Source: Desulfobulbus sp.
GTDB taxonomy: Bacteria; Desulfobacterota; Desulfobulbia; Desulfobulbales; Desulfobulbaceae
Length of the DNA stretch: 64,000 bases
Assembly (NCBI GenBank): GCA_031280615.1
Contig: JAITGO010000019.1
Span: forward strand, 1-64,000
Direction: 5' to 3'
The notes below the pieces were generated by a model. It saw nothing but the letters and a program-made list of their open reading frames with translations, searched no databases and was not told the origin of the DNA. The translations under genes were made by a program, and so were the position numbers. Below, in pieces: positions 32,743 to 41,109 of this stretch; the stretch's first letter is position 1, and each line of letters opens with the position of its first letter.

Positions 32743-32770
32743 TTTTCGGCGTCTGTCGAAAAAAACTTTA
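32743..32770 (-). promoter_or_regulatory. Putative sigma-28 (FliA) promoter of the hypothetical-flgM-flgN operon
   Basis: Minus strand TAAAGTTT (32770-32763), perfect FliA -35, and GCCGAAAA (32750-32743), seven of eight of the -10. TAAA to -10 spacing is 16 bp, the same as at fliC and flgK. Start near 32736. Confidence 0.75.
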
Positions 32771-32805
32771 CCCAAAAAAAATTTCTTCAAAAAAGAAAAC
32801 GCCAA

Positions 32806-33120
32806 TCATTTGTCCGTGGGTAGATTTTTTTCCATCTGTCGGTACATTTGGTCGGCCAGGCCGAAGGATTGCTTTTTGGCAATGTCGGTGGCGATGTTTT
32901 GGTCGAACATTTCCTCGAAAATGGCGGTGGCGTTGTTCTTGGTCATCAAGCCGCCCTGGACCACGGATTTACGCATGGCCTTGAACATGGATTGAATGAA
33001 GATCGCCTCGAAGTCCTGGCAGGTTTTTTTCAAGGCTGCCTTGTCTTTGGGCGTCGGCTGGGTGGTTGTGGCCTGGGAGGTCGCCTGCAGCAGCAATTTG
33101 GAGTCGATGTTGGTTGTCAT
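32806..33120 (-). CDS. flgJ: Rod-capping protein FlgJ, N-terminal domain only
   Basis: 104 residues, equal to the N-terminal rod-binding half of FlgJ: LKKTCQDFEAIFIQSMFKAM, KNNATAIFEEMFDQNIATDI and SFGLADQMYRQME. The muramidase half of enterobacterial FlgJ is absent, as is common in deltaproteobacteria, so a separate lytic enzyme must open the wall for the rod. Last gene of the fliL-flgJ operon, 48 bp after flgI. Confidence 0.9.
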   Translation of the reverse strand: MTTNIDSKLLLQATSQATTTQPTPKDKAALKKTCQDFEAIFIQSMFKAMRKSVVQGGLMTKNNATAIFEEMFDQNIATDIAKKQSFGLADQMYRQMEKNLPTDK

Positions 33121-33168
33121 GGCAGTGCCTGAAAGAAAAAGAAGAGGAACAAGGCGCGCTCAGCGCGG

Positions 33169-34284
33169 CTATAAAATGACCAGTTCGCCCTGGAGCGCCC
33201 CGGCCGCCTTGATTGCCTGGAAAATGGCGATCAAATCGCGCGGAGTGGCGCCGATGGCGTTCAATGCCCGGGCAATGTCGCCGAGGTTGACCCCCATGGG
33301 CAGCACCACCAGATTGCCGGTATCCTCGACTGCCTTGATGGTGGTCGCGGGCGTTTGGGTGGTCGTACCCTGCGCCAGCGGGTTGGGCTGGCTGACTTGG
33401 GTCGATTCGGTGATGACCAGGTTGAGGTTGCCGTGCGAAACCGCCACCGTGGCTATCCGGACATCCTGGCCCATGACGATGGTGCCGGTACGCTCGTTGA
33501 CCACGATCTTGGCCGGCCCGTCGGGCGCCACCTCGATCCCTTCGAGATCGGCGATAAAGGTGACCATGTCGCCAGGAAACTGTTTGGGCCTTGCCACCTT
33601 CACCGTGCCGGAATCGACCGGTTGCGCCGTTCCCACGCCGAAGCGGCGGTTGATGGCCTCCACCATGCGGGCCGCGGTGGTGAAATCGGTTTCCCGCAGC
33701 TGATAGATGACATCGCCCGTTGGCGGCAGGGCGTAATCGACCGCCCGTTCGACGATCGCACCGCCGCTCACCCGGCCCGAGGTGGCGAAATTCTTCTGCG
33801 CCTTGGCAGCCTTGCCGCCAAAGGAAATGCCGCCCACCGCCAACGGTCCCTGGGCAACGGCGTAGGTGCTGTTGTCCGGCCCCTTGAGCGGGGTCATCAG
33901 CAGGGTGCCGCCGGAAAGGCTGGAGGCGTCGCCGAGCGAGGAGACCTGGATGTCGATGGCCGATCCGGGGCGGGCAAAGGGCGGCAGTTGCGCCGTGACC
34001 ATCACCGCGGCAATGTTCTTGGTCTTCATCTGTTTATAGACATCGGCGGTAAGGGCCACGCCCATCCGCTTGGTCATGTTGATGATGGCCTGCTTGGTGA
34101 AGACGGACTTGGTGATGTCGTCGCCGGTGCCGGACAAGCCGATCACCAGGCCATAGCCCATCAGTTGGTTCTCGCGCACCCCTTCGATGGTGGCGAGATC
34201 CTTGATGCGGGTGGCCTGGGCCGGCGCGGCGGTCAACCAGGCCGCGCCGATCAGCAAAAGAGCGGTGATGAGTCGATAATGCAT
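33169..34284 (-). CDS. flgI: Flagellar P-ring protein FlgI
   Basis: 371 residues with a Sec signal peptide (LITALLLIGAAWLTAAPAQA). FlgI motifs: RIKDLATIEGVRENQLMGYG, GLSGTGDD, VMVTAQLPPFARPGSAIDIQ and GTLLMTPLKG; the C-terminus has ALNAIGATPRDLIAIFQAIK and GALQGELVIL. It forms the periplasmic P ring around the rod. The flgH stop is 28 bp upstream. Confidence 0.97.
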   Translation of the reverse strand: MHYRLITALLLIGAAWLTAAPAQATRIKDLATIEGVRENQLMGYGLVIGLSGTGDDITKSVFTKQAIINMTKRMGVALTADVYKQMKTKNIAAVMVTAQLPPFARPGSAIDIQVSSLGDASSLSGGTLLMTPLKGPDNSTYAVAQGPLAVGGISFGGKAAKAQKNFATSGRVSGGAIVERAVDYALPPTGDVIYQLRETDFTTAARMVEAINRRFGVGTAQPVDSGTVKVARPKQFPGDMVTFIADLEGIEVAPDGPAKIVVNERTGTIVMGQDVRIATVAVSHGNLNLVITESTQVSQPNPLAQGTTTQTPATTIKAVEDTGNLVVLPMGVNLGDIARALNAIGATPRDLIAIFQAIKAAGALQGELVIL

Positions 34285-34312
34285 GCAGTCTCTCCCGAAG
34301 CTCCCCGAGCTC

Positions 34313-35044
34313 TCAGAACGGCCAGGTGTTGTCGAAAATCCGCATCAGCCAGCCGGGCTTCTGTTTGTCGGACAGCGCCCCCTTGCCGGTGTAGGTGATT
34401 TGCGCGTTGAGAATATTGCCCGAATCCACGGTGTTTTCGGCGGTAACATCGTACGGTCGGACAATGCCGGTCAGGTAGATGATCTGGTTTTCATTGTTGA
34501 CGGCAACCGATTTTCCGCCCCGTATTTTCAGGTTGCCGTTGGGGTACACTTCCACCACCTGGGTGGTGAGGGTGGCGGCCAGGTCTTCGGAACGGGTGGT
34601 CTTGCCCTTGCCGCTGAACTCGTTGCCGCTGTTGGCGCTGATCATGGACGAAGGGTTGATGTTGGTGCTGTCCTGCACGTTTTTCTCCAGACCGAAGAAG
34701 GTGGAGATGCCGGCGGAAATGCCGGCGTCGCGCGAGGTATCGGTGGTCGCCTCCTTGGATGCCTTGGCCTGTTCCCTGATGATCACCGTGACGATATCGC
34801 CCACCCGCCTGGCCTTGATATCCGACAGCCAGCTACCCTCGTCGCCGTTCCACAGGGTTCCCGGCGATTGGGGCCGGGGATTGGCCGCCACCGGTTCCTC
34901 CAGCGGTTCGTGGGCCGCGGTCACCTCCTGGGCCTGGGGGGCGCAACCGGCCAGACCGGCAAGCAACAGCAGGAAGCAGGCCAGTTTTTGCCAGCGGGCT
35001 ACCGCAAGATCGACAAAGACTGGCAAAGGGGTCGATCGTTTCAT
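34313..35044 (-). CDS. flgH: Flagellar L-ring lipoprotein FlgH
   Basis: 243 residues from ATG 35044, which has GGAG about 10 bp upstream; the upstream in-frame start at 35068 is inside flgA. Lipoprotein signal with lipobox LAGC (mature N-terminal Cys). Family blocks: RVGDIVTVIIREQAKASKEA, FSGKGKTTRSEDLAATLTT and VVEVYPNGNLKIRG, then RPYDVTAENTVDSG. It forms the outer-membrane L ring, confirming a Gram-negative envelope. It starts 4 bp after the flgA stop. Confidence 0.95.
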   Translation of the reverse strand: MKRSTPLPVFVDLAVARWQKLACFLLLLAGLAGCAPQAQEVTAAHEPLEEPVAANPRPQSPGTLWNGDEGSWLSDIKARRVGDIVTVIIREQAKASKEATTDTSRDAGISAGISTFFGLEKNVQDSTNINPSSMISANSGNEFSGKGKTTRSEDLAATLTTQVVEVYPNGNLKIRGGKSVAVNNENQIIYLTGIVRPYDVTAENTVDSGNILNAQITYTGKGALSDKQKPGWLMRIFDNTWPF

Positions 35045-35048
35045 CGGA

Positions 35049-36002
35049 TTAAAACTCCACGGAAACAACGCCGGGGCCTTCGACTCGGCAATGAATCACC
35101 TTGTTGGAACTGATATTCTTGACCGCGATGGTTTCACCCAAGCGGCCATCGGCCCTGGCCAAGCCGCTGGTGGACAGCTGCAGGGAACCCTTTCGAGCGA
35201 TGATCTTGACCATTTCGCCTTCCTTGATCACCGGCGGCAGGACAATGTGTTCCGGCTTGAGGATCGTGCCCGGCGCCACTGTGCGGGCGATCTGCTTGCC
35301 GAGGATCTCTTCCTTGACGAACAACGGATTTTCGACGCTGCTGACGTCCTGGCGCTGGAGCACGACATTGTCCTCGGTCACCAGGTCTCCCCGATGCAGG
35401 GCGGAGGCCGCGGTCAATACCTCGGCAATCGCTTCCAGTCGTCCCCGCAGGGTGCAGTTGCCGGCCGGGTTGCCGTCGACGAACAGGGCGATGACAAAGT
35501 TGGTGCTGCCGACGATGCCGGGCCGGGACGGGGTGACCTTCCAGGTAAGCGTGCCGGCCGGCAGGGTCATGGCCTCAGGCGTCCGGACCGAGGTAAACCG
35601 TATCTCCGCCTTGGGCAGGATGGAGCTGTTCTCCTTGAGGTAGGCGGCGACCATGGCCTGCATCTGCTCCGGGGTCAAGGTCACGGCCTTGCGCTCCACC
35701 ACCACGGTCTGGCTGCCCTGCCAGTCGACATCGGCCGCCTCCGGCCGGTTGCGCAGGCCGTTGATCACGGTCACCACGTACAATTCCTTGGTTCTTCCCG
35801 GTGCGGGCGCCGCCGCGATCGGCAGTTGGCCGAGCGCCTCGGTGGTGGGGCCCACCGGTTGAATGTCTGCGATATCGGCCAGGACAATCTTCTGGTCGCT
35901 CACCTCGGCGTGGTCCTTGAAATGGACGGATACCTGGGCGGCCACGGACAGCGGCGGGCAAAACAACCAGCAGACAATCAGAAGCAAGCCGATATAATTC
36001 AA
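35049..36002 (-). CDS. flgA: P-ring assembly chaperone FlgA
   Basis: 317 residues, TTG start at 36002 (no closer ATG would keep the signal peptide MNYIGLLLIVCWLFCPPLSV). The C-terminal SAF-type domain is clear: AASALHRGDLVTEDNVVLQR, LGKQIARTVAPGTILKPEHI, EGEMVKIIARKGSLQLSTSG and LGETIAVKNISSNKVIHCRV. The N-terminal ~180 residues are longer than in E. coli FlgA (219). It helps P-ring polymerisation in the periplasm. flgG ends 3 bp upstream. Confidence 0.92.
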   Translation of the reverse strand: MNYIGLLLIVCWLFCPPLSVAAQVSVHFKDHAEVSDQKIVLADIADIQPVGPTTEALGQLPIAAAPAPGRTKELYVVTVINGLRNRPEAADVDWQGSQTVVVERKAVTLTPEQMQAMVAAYLKENSSILPKAEIRFTSVRTPEAMTLPAGTLTWKVTPSRPGIVGSTNFVIALFVDGNPAGNCTLRGRLEAIAEVLTAASALHRGDLVTEDNVVLQRQDVSSVENPLFVKEEILGKQIARTVAPGTILKPEHIVLPPVIKEGEMVKIIARKGSLQLSTSGLARADGRLGETIAVKNISSNKVIHCRVEGPGVVSVEF

Positions 36003-36005
36003 CGA

Positions 36006-36788
36006 TCAGACCATGTTGGTTACGGTTCGCATCATCTCGTCCGAGGTGGTGATCACCTTCGAGTTGATTTCAAAGGCGCGCTGCGCCGTGATCATCTGGG
36101 TCATTTCCTCGACCAAGTTGACGTTGGAATTCTCCACATAGCCCTGCAGCAGGGTCCCCATACCGTTGGAACCCGGCGTGCCGATCAGGGCCACGCCCGA
36201 GGCTTCGGTCTCCCGGAACAGGTTCTTGCCGATGGCGATCAGGCCGGCCTCGTTGACGAAATCGGCCATGTCGATATTGCCCAGCTCGGTCGTGGTGCTG
36301 CTGTCGCCGAGCAGGGCACTGACCACGCCGGTCTCGCTGATAGTGACATTGCGCGCATCCTCGGGAATGACGATTTCCGGCTGGATGGGATAGCCGTCGG
36401 AGGTGGTGATCCGGCCGGTGCCGTCCAGTTTGAGGTTACCGGCCCTGGTATAGGCGGTATTGCCGTCGGGGAGGGCGACCTGGAAGAACCCGGAGCCTTC
36501 GATGGCCACGTCAAAGGTGTTGCTGGTCTGCACGATGTCGCCTTCGGTGAAAATTTTGGTGACCGCGGCCGGTTTGACGCCCAGGCCCACCTGGATGCCG
36601 GTCGGCGACTTGGTGTCGTCGGAGGTCGGCGAGCCGGGGACCTTCATGATCTGATAGAGCAGGTCTTGGAAGTCGGCCCGGCTTTTCTTGAACCCGGAGG
36701 TCGAGACGTTGGCCAGGTTGTTGGCAATGACGTCCATGTTGAGACTTTGGGCCGACATGCCCGTGGTTGATGTCCAGAGTGAGCGCAT
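36006..36788 (-). CDS. flgG: Distal rod protein FlgG
   Basis: 260 residues, the usual length. MRSLWTSTTGMSAQSLNMDV, NNLANVSTSGFKKSRADFQD, IEGSGFFQVALPDGNTAYTR, and the C-terminus YVENSNVNLVEEMTQMITAQ, then FEINSKVITTSDEMM. It forms the distal rod. It lies after flgF with a 57-bp gap. Confidence 0.97.
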   Translation of the reverse strand: MRSLWTSTTGMSAQSLNMDVIANNLANVSTSGFKKSRADFQDLLYQIMKVPGSPTSDDTKSPTGIQVGLGVKPAAVTKIFTEGDIVQTSNTFDVAIEGSGFFQVALPDGNTAYTRAGNLKLDGTGRITTSDGYPIQPEIVIPEDARNVTISETGVVSALLGDSSTTTELGNIDMADFVNEAGLIAIGKNLFRETEASGVALIGTPGSNGMGTLLQGYVENSNVNLVEEMTQMITAQRAFEINSKVITTSDEMMRTVTNMV

Positions 36789-36845
36789 GGGGTATGAACC
36801 TCCGAGTCCGGCGGTGCCGCCGTTTAAGCGTTGATTTGGTGCCGA

Positions 36846-37580
36846 TTAACTGATCGAGCCGAGTTCGTCCTGTTTTTCGCCGATTTTCGAGTAGCTTTCC
36901 AAGACCTTGGTATGCGCTTCAAAAGCGCGCTGGGCGGCAATCATGGAGGTCATTTCCTCCATCATGTTGACGTTGGAGGTTTCAAGATTGCCCTGGATCA
37001 CCCGAAATCCGACCGCGGGCTGGTCGCCGCCCTGCTCCAGCTTGTAGAGGGCATGGCCGACTTTGGTCAGCTTGCTCTGTTCGGGAATGGTAAACACCTG
37101 CAGCGAGCCGCCGCTCTGCACGCCGTTGACGGAAATCGCCCCGGATTCGGCGATGACGATATCCTTGCCCTGGGAGGTGTCCAGTTGCAGGGGGGCGTTG
37201 CCGGCCCCCAGCACCAGATGGCCCTCTTCCGTCAACAGGGTGCCGTTGCTGTCGAGGTTGAGGTGGCCTGCGCGGGTATAAAAAATTTCGTTGCCCTTGC
37301 GCACCTTGAAGAATCCGGGCCCGTCGATGGCCACATCCAGAGCGCGGTCGGTGGTCTGCATGCCGCCTTGGCCGAAATCGGTGTCGATGGTGCGGGTGAG
37401 GGCATAGTTGATCCCCTTGGTTTCGCGGGCCTGCTTGGCCCCGCTCAGCAAGGCCGAAAACCCGATGCGATCCTTCTTGAACCCGTTGGTGTTGACGTTG
37501 GCCAGGTTGGAGGCGATGTTGTTCATCGCCAATTCCCTGGTCAATGCTCCGCTGACTGCGCTGTACTTTCCCGAAACCAT
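36846..37580 (-). CDS. flgF: Proximal rod protein FlgF
   Basis: 244 residues from ATG 37580 with GGAG 5 bp upstream; the longer upstream frame is not family-like. MVSGKYSAVSGALTRELAMN, NIASNLANVNTNGFKKDRIG, IDGPGFFKVRKGNEIFYTRA, and C-terminus NLETSNVNMMEEMTSMIAAQ, then FEAHTKVLESYSKI. It is part of the proximal rod. The 94 bp upstream to the DUF2802 gene hold no gene. Confidence 0.95.
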   Translation of the reverse strand: MVSGKYSAVSGALTRELAMNNIASNLANVNTNGFKKDRIGFSALLSGAKQARETKGINYALTRTIDTDFGQGGMQTTDRALDVAIDGPGFFKVRKGNEIFYTRAGHLNLDSNGTLLTEEGHLVLGAGNAPLQLDTSQGKDIVIAESGAISVNGVQSGGSLQVFTIPEQSKLTKVGHALYKLEQGGDQPAVGFRVIQGNLETSNVNMMEEMTSMIAAQRAFEAHTKVLESYSKIGEKQDELGSIS

Positions 37581-37674
37581 GGTGCTCCGTTGGGTATCGA
37601 TGCCGGTCGGTGACTTTGTCTTCTTTTCGGAAATCGGTCGGTGCTTCTTTACGTCAAAAAATTGTCTTTGCCGG

Positions 37675-38091
37675 TCAGTGGCCGATTTCGGCCATGTGGC
37701 AGAGGCTGAGCAACTGGGCGGCTTCGACGCTCGAGATCCCGAGCACGGCCGCGATCTGGGCACTGTCCATCCCTTGGGCCGCCAGTTTGGCGAGAATGCG
37801 GTATTTCTCCGGAGTCTGCCGGTCGATCTTCGCCATGGTGTCCAGCCGGGGCCGTTGGAGGCTGGTGGTCAGGCTGGCCTCCTTCAGGCTGGTGCCGAAC
37901 GACTGCCTGGGCGGGAAAACGCCGGCCTCGTCTTCCAAGGCCGCGTCGATCTTGCGTTGGAGCGCGAGGATTCGTTCGGCTTGCTGTTGCCGCATGGTCC
38001 GCTGGCGTCTGGCCAGCACCAGGAGGAGCGACAGGCACAGGGCAACGGCGACCAGGAAACTGCCCATGAAAGGGGGGGTGAGTTGCAACAT
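37675..38091 (-). CDS. DUF2802-type membrane-anchored protein
   Basis: 138 residues. One N-terminal membrane segment (MGSFLVAVALCLSLLLVLA) and a basic/Gln-rich helix (RRQRTMRQQQAERILALQRK). The C-terminal ~40 residues form a helix-turn-helix-like domain (EKYRILAKLAAQGMDSAQIA, AVLGISSVEAAQLLSL) typical of DUF2802. Such genes sit between fliA and rod genes in many flagellar clusters; function unknown. It lies 18 bp after fliA. Confidence 0.7.
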   Translation of the reverse strand: MLQLTPPFMGSFLVAVALCLSLLLVLARRQRTMRQQQAERILALQRKIDAALEDEAGVFPPRQSFGTSLKEASLTTSLQRPRLDTMAKIDRQTPEKYRILAKLAAQGMDSAQIAAVLGISSVEAAQLLSLCHMAEIGH

Positions 38092-38109
38092 TGAGGGCCT
38101 CGACAGGTT

Positions 38110-38844
38110 TTAAGGTTCGTACAAATCCGAGTTGATCAACTTGACCCGCAGTTTCAGCAGGGCCTGGCTGTGCAGCTGGGAAACCCGGCCCTCGGAGACG
38201 CTCAAGACCTCGGCGATTTCCTTCTGGGTGAGTTCCTCGTAATAATACAGGGCAACGACCAGCCGTTCCTTTTCCGAAAGTTCGTCCAGAATTTCGGCCA
38301 TCAGCCGGGTCATTTCCTGCTTCTCGATCAGCTCGGAAGGGGTGGGGCCGCCGACATCCTCCAGGCTATCGAGAAAGCTGCGTCCGTCCTCGGTGTGATC
38401 GAGGGTTTCGTGGAGGCTGACGCAGCCCAGATGGCTGACCTCGGCCAGCAGGCTGCGATAATCGTCCAGGGGCATGCCCATCTCGACGGCCATTTCCTCT
38501 TCCTCCGGCGAACGACCCAACAGCCGTTCCATCCGGAGCATGGTCTGGGTCAGTTGGTTCTGCTTGTCGCGCATCGACCGGGAAAACCAGTCGAGCTTGC
38601 GCATTTCGTCGAGAATGGCGCCGCGGACGCGGTATTCGGCAAAGGTCTTGAATTTCACTCCCTTGGTGGCGTCGAATTTATTGGCGGCGTCGATCAGGCC
38701 GACCATGGCGGCGCTGATCATGTCCTCCTTGGTCATGAAACTCGGTACCTGGGGGATCATACGCTGCACCACCAGTTCGACCAGGGGCATGTGCTCCCTG
38801 ATCAGTTGGGAACGGTCATCAAGCGGTGGTACCGGAGGAAACAT
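38110..38844 (-). CDS. fliA: Flagellar sigma factor FliA (sigma-28)
   Basis: 244 residues. Region 2: MISAAMVGLIDAANKFDATK and FKTFAEYRVRGAILDEMRKL; region 3: LLGRSPEEEEMAVEMGMPL; region 4: LSEKERLVVALYYYEELTQK, then EIAEVLSVSEGRVSQLHSQA. It directs RNA polymerase to late genes; three matching promoters occur in this window. It is held by FlgM (31791-32078). It is in the fliL operon after flhG. Confidence 0.97.
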   Translation of the reverse strand: MFPPVPPLDDRSQLIREHMPLVELVVQRMIPQVPSFMTKEDMISAAMVGLIDAANKFDATKGVKFKTFAEYRVRGAILDEMRKLDWFSRSMRDKQNQLTQTMLRMERLLGRSPEEEEMAVEMGMPLDDYRSLLAEVSHLGCVSLHETLDHTEDGRSFLDSLEDVGGPTPSELIEKQEMTRLMAEILDELSEKERLVVALYYYEELTQKEIAEVLSVSEGRVSQLHSQALLKLRVKLINSDLYEP

Positions 38845-38885
38845 GGCAATTCTCGGTAGTTAGAGGTCAATAAGCACAACGCGGG

Positions 38886-39791
38886 TCATTTGGCGCCGAA
38901 TTCGAGCAAGCGTTTCCAGAAAAACTGGATCGACCCCTTGGGCTCGAGCGCCTGGGGTTCCTGGACCACGGTGCGGGCCAGGGCCTCGAAGGCGTGGCTG
39001 GTCCGGCTTTCGGGGAAGAGCTGCACCAGGGTCTGTTGCTTGCGGATGGCGTCCACCATCAGCCTGTCGCGGGGGATCGAGCCGATGAAGTCGATGGAGA
39101 TGTCCAGGTACCGGTTGGCCACCATGGTCAACTTGCGGTAGACATCCAGGGCCTCGTCCTCGTTCCTGATGAAGTTGACGATCAGGTTGAAGTGCTTCTC
39201 GTGGTACTGGTTGGAGAGTAGCTTCATCAGGGCGTAGGCGTCGGTGATGGCCGTGGGCTCCGGTGTGGTCACCACCAGGATCTCCTGGGCCGCGGTATTG
39301 AAATAGGTGACGTTTTCCGAAATCCCGGCCTCGGTGTCGATGAGCACGAAGTCGAAGTCGTTGTTCATCGAGTCGAGCGCTTCCAATAGCCGCATTTTTT
39401 GCTGGGAATCGAGCCGAGTGAACCGCTGGACCCCGGAGCCGGCCGGCAGGATCTTGATGCCTTCGGGCCCGTCGACCAGGATCGATTCCAAGCCCTGTTC
39501 GCCGGAAAAGAAGTGGTTGAGGTTGTGGCTCGGGGCCAGACCGAATACCACATCGATGTTGGCCAGGCCGAGATCGGCGTCGAGAATCAGCACACGTTTG
39601 CCCATGCGGGCGAGCAAGACGGCCAGGTTGGCCACCACGGCGGTCTTGCCGACGCCACCCTTGCCGCTGGTGATGGAAAAGACCCGGGTTGCGGTCTGGC
39701 CGGACCTGGTCTCGGTCTCGGTCCGTTCCGGACTGTTCATGGCCCGCAGGGTACAGGCCTGGTCTGTGGATCGTGAGGCGTGATCAGCCAT
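38886..39791 (-). CDS. flhG: MinD-like flagellar number regulator FlhG (FleN)
   Basis: 301 residues. Deviant Walker A SGKGGVGKTAVVANLA (residues 42-57), VLILDADLGLANIDVVFGLA, FVLIDTEAGISENVTYF, and a C-terminal part with SIPRDRLMVDAIRKQQTLVQ. The N-terminal ~35 residues before the ATPase may hold the DQAxxLR-type FlhF-activating helix (DQACTLRAM at 10-18). It limits flagellar number and controls the sigma-54 activator in polar flagellates. It overlaps flhF by 8 bp. Confidence 0.95.
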   Translation of the reverse strand: MADHASRSTDQACTLRAMNSPERTETETRSGQTATRVFSITSGKGGVGKTAVVANLAVLLARMGKRVLILDADLGLANIDVVFGLAPSHNLNHFFSGEQGLESILVDGPEGIKILPAGSGVQRFTRLDSQQKMRLLEALDSMNNDFDFVLIDTEAGISENVTYFNTAAQEILVVTTPEPTAITDAYALMKLLSNQYHEKHFNLIVNFIRNEDEALDVYRKLTMVANRYLDISIDFIGSIPRDRLMVDAIRKQQTLVQLFPESRTSHAFEALARTVVQEPQALEPKGSIQFFWKRLLEFGAK

Positions 39792-41109
39792 GCTTCAGGC
39801 TCCCATGGTCGTTCAGGATGAGGGCGGCGACATCCGCCGGGGCAGGCATGAGCAGATCCTCCGGAACCCTCTGGCCATTGGTGAGAAACGAAATCGGGGT
39901 GTCGTTCTTGTAGTGGATGTTGAGCAGCACGCCCAACTGGTCGCATTCGTCGATCTTGCTGAAAATGAAATTGCTGATCGGCAGGACCGAGAAGCGCCGG
40001 ATCGTTTCCTCAAGTTCCCGCTCCCTGGTGGTGGCCGACAGAAGCAAATGGTTTTCGATCCCCAGTTCCGGACGGAGAAAGGCCGACAGCTCCTGGATCT
40101 CGAGTCCGTTTTTCGGGCTGCGGCCGGCGGTGTCGATCAGCACCAGGTCGACGTCGCGGAATTTGTCCAGAGCCGCTTCTAGCTCCTGGGGGGTAATCAC
40201 CACCTCCAGCGGCAGCCGCATGATTTCGCCGTACACCTTGAGTTGTTCCACCGCCGCGATCCGGTAGGTATCGATGGTAATCAATCCGATCCGCCCGCCG
40301 TGGCGGCTGAGGTAATGGGCCGCGATCTTGGCCAGGGTGGTGGTCTTGCCCACCCCGGTCGGCCCGACCAGGGCGATGCGGCGCTGTCCGGAGGGCCTGT
40401 TGTCCAGAACGCGAACCGTGCTGAACAGCCGGGCGATCGCCGTCCTGAGGATGGCGGTCAGGCCGGCGCCGTCGAGCTGGCGTGCATTGTCGATGGTTTC
40501 CCTGGTGAAACGGGCCACCACCTGGGCGGTTTCCTGGTTGATGCCGTAGCCGGTGAGCAGGCCGGTCACCGGATCCATGGGCGCGGCCTGCCCGGCCGGC
40601 GCGGTAAATTCGGGTTCCACGTAGGGGCTGCGCAGGGCAGGGGCGTCCAGTCCGGAGACGCGGTTGGCCAAACCCTTGACCAGGGAGCGCAGTTCGGCCA
40701 GTTCCGACTGGACGTCCTGGTCGGCCGGCGGCGGATTGCCGGCGACGGAGACCTGCGGACCGGCCGGCGGCATATTCTTGGGGCCGTAGGACAGCGAAGG
40801 CTGCGGTTCGGGCTCTTCCCGGCGCCACAATTCCTCGTAGGTCAGTTCGGGCTGGGGTGCCGCCTTCCGTTCCCGGGAGCGGACGGCACGGGCATATCCC
40901 GTTGTCCTCGACGCCTGCGATTCGGGCTCCGGTTCCCGCCAGTTGTTATCCACGGCGGCGGTGATTTCCATCGTCGGTTTGCCGAGCACGCCGAACGAGC
41001 CGTTACGGATAGTGCGGGTGGAGAGGATCAGGGCATCGGGGCCCAATGCTTCCTTGACCATTTTCAGGCCAGTGGCCATGTCTTTTGCTTCAAAGACTTT
41101 AACTTGCAT
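39784..41109 (-). CDS. flhF: SRP-type GTPase FlhF
   Basis: 441 residues. N-terminal ~40 residues MQVKVFEAKDMATGLKMVKE and LGPDALILSTRTI (FlhF B domain). A Pro/Ala-rich linker follows, then the NG domain: GPTGVGKTTTLAKIAAHYLS near 249, IGLITIDTYRIAAVEQLKVY, DLVLIDTAGRSPKNG and KIDECDQLG. It places the flagellum, usually at the pole, with FlhG as its GAP partner. It overlaps flhA by 11 bp. Confidence 0.96.
   Translation of the reverse strand: MQVKVFEAKDMATGLKMVKEALGPDALILSTRTIRNGSFGVLGKPTMEITAAVDNNWREPEPESQASRTTGYARAVRSRERKAAPQPELTYEELWRREEPEPQPSLSYGPKNMPPAGPQVSVAGNPPPADQDVQSELAELRSLVKGLANRVSGLDAPALRSPYVEPEFTAPAGQAAPMDPVTGLLTGYGINQETAQVVARFTRETIDNARQLDGAGLTAILRTAIARLFSTVRVLDNRPSGQRRIALVGPTGVGKTTTLAKIAAHYLSRHGGRIGLITIDTYRIAAVEQLKVYGEIMRLPLEVVITPQELEAALDKFRDVDLVLIDTAGRSPKNGLEIQELSAFLRPELGIENHLLLSATTRERELEETIRRFSVLPISNFIFSKIDECDQLGVLLNIHYKNDTPISFLTNGQRVPEDLLMPAPADVAALILNDHGSLKHG

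Noticed and set aside
34479..36770. 763-codon plus-strand frame across flgH-flgA-flgG
   Set aside because: Runs antisense through three clear flagellar genes; composition is a shadow of their codon positions.
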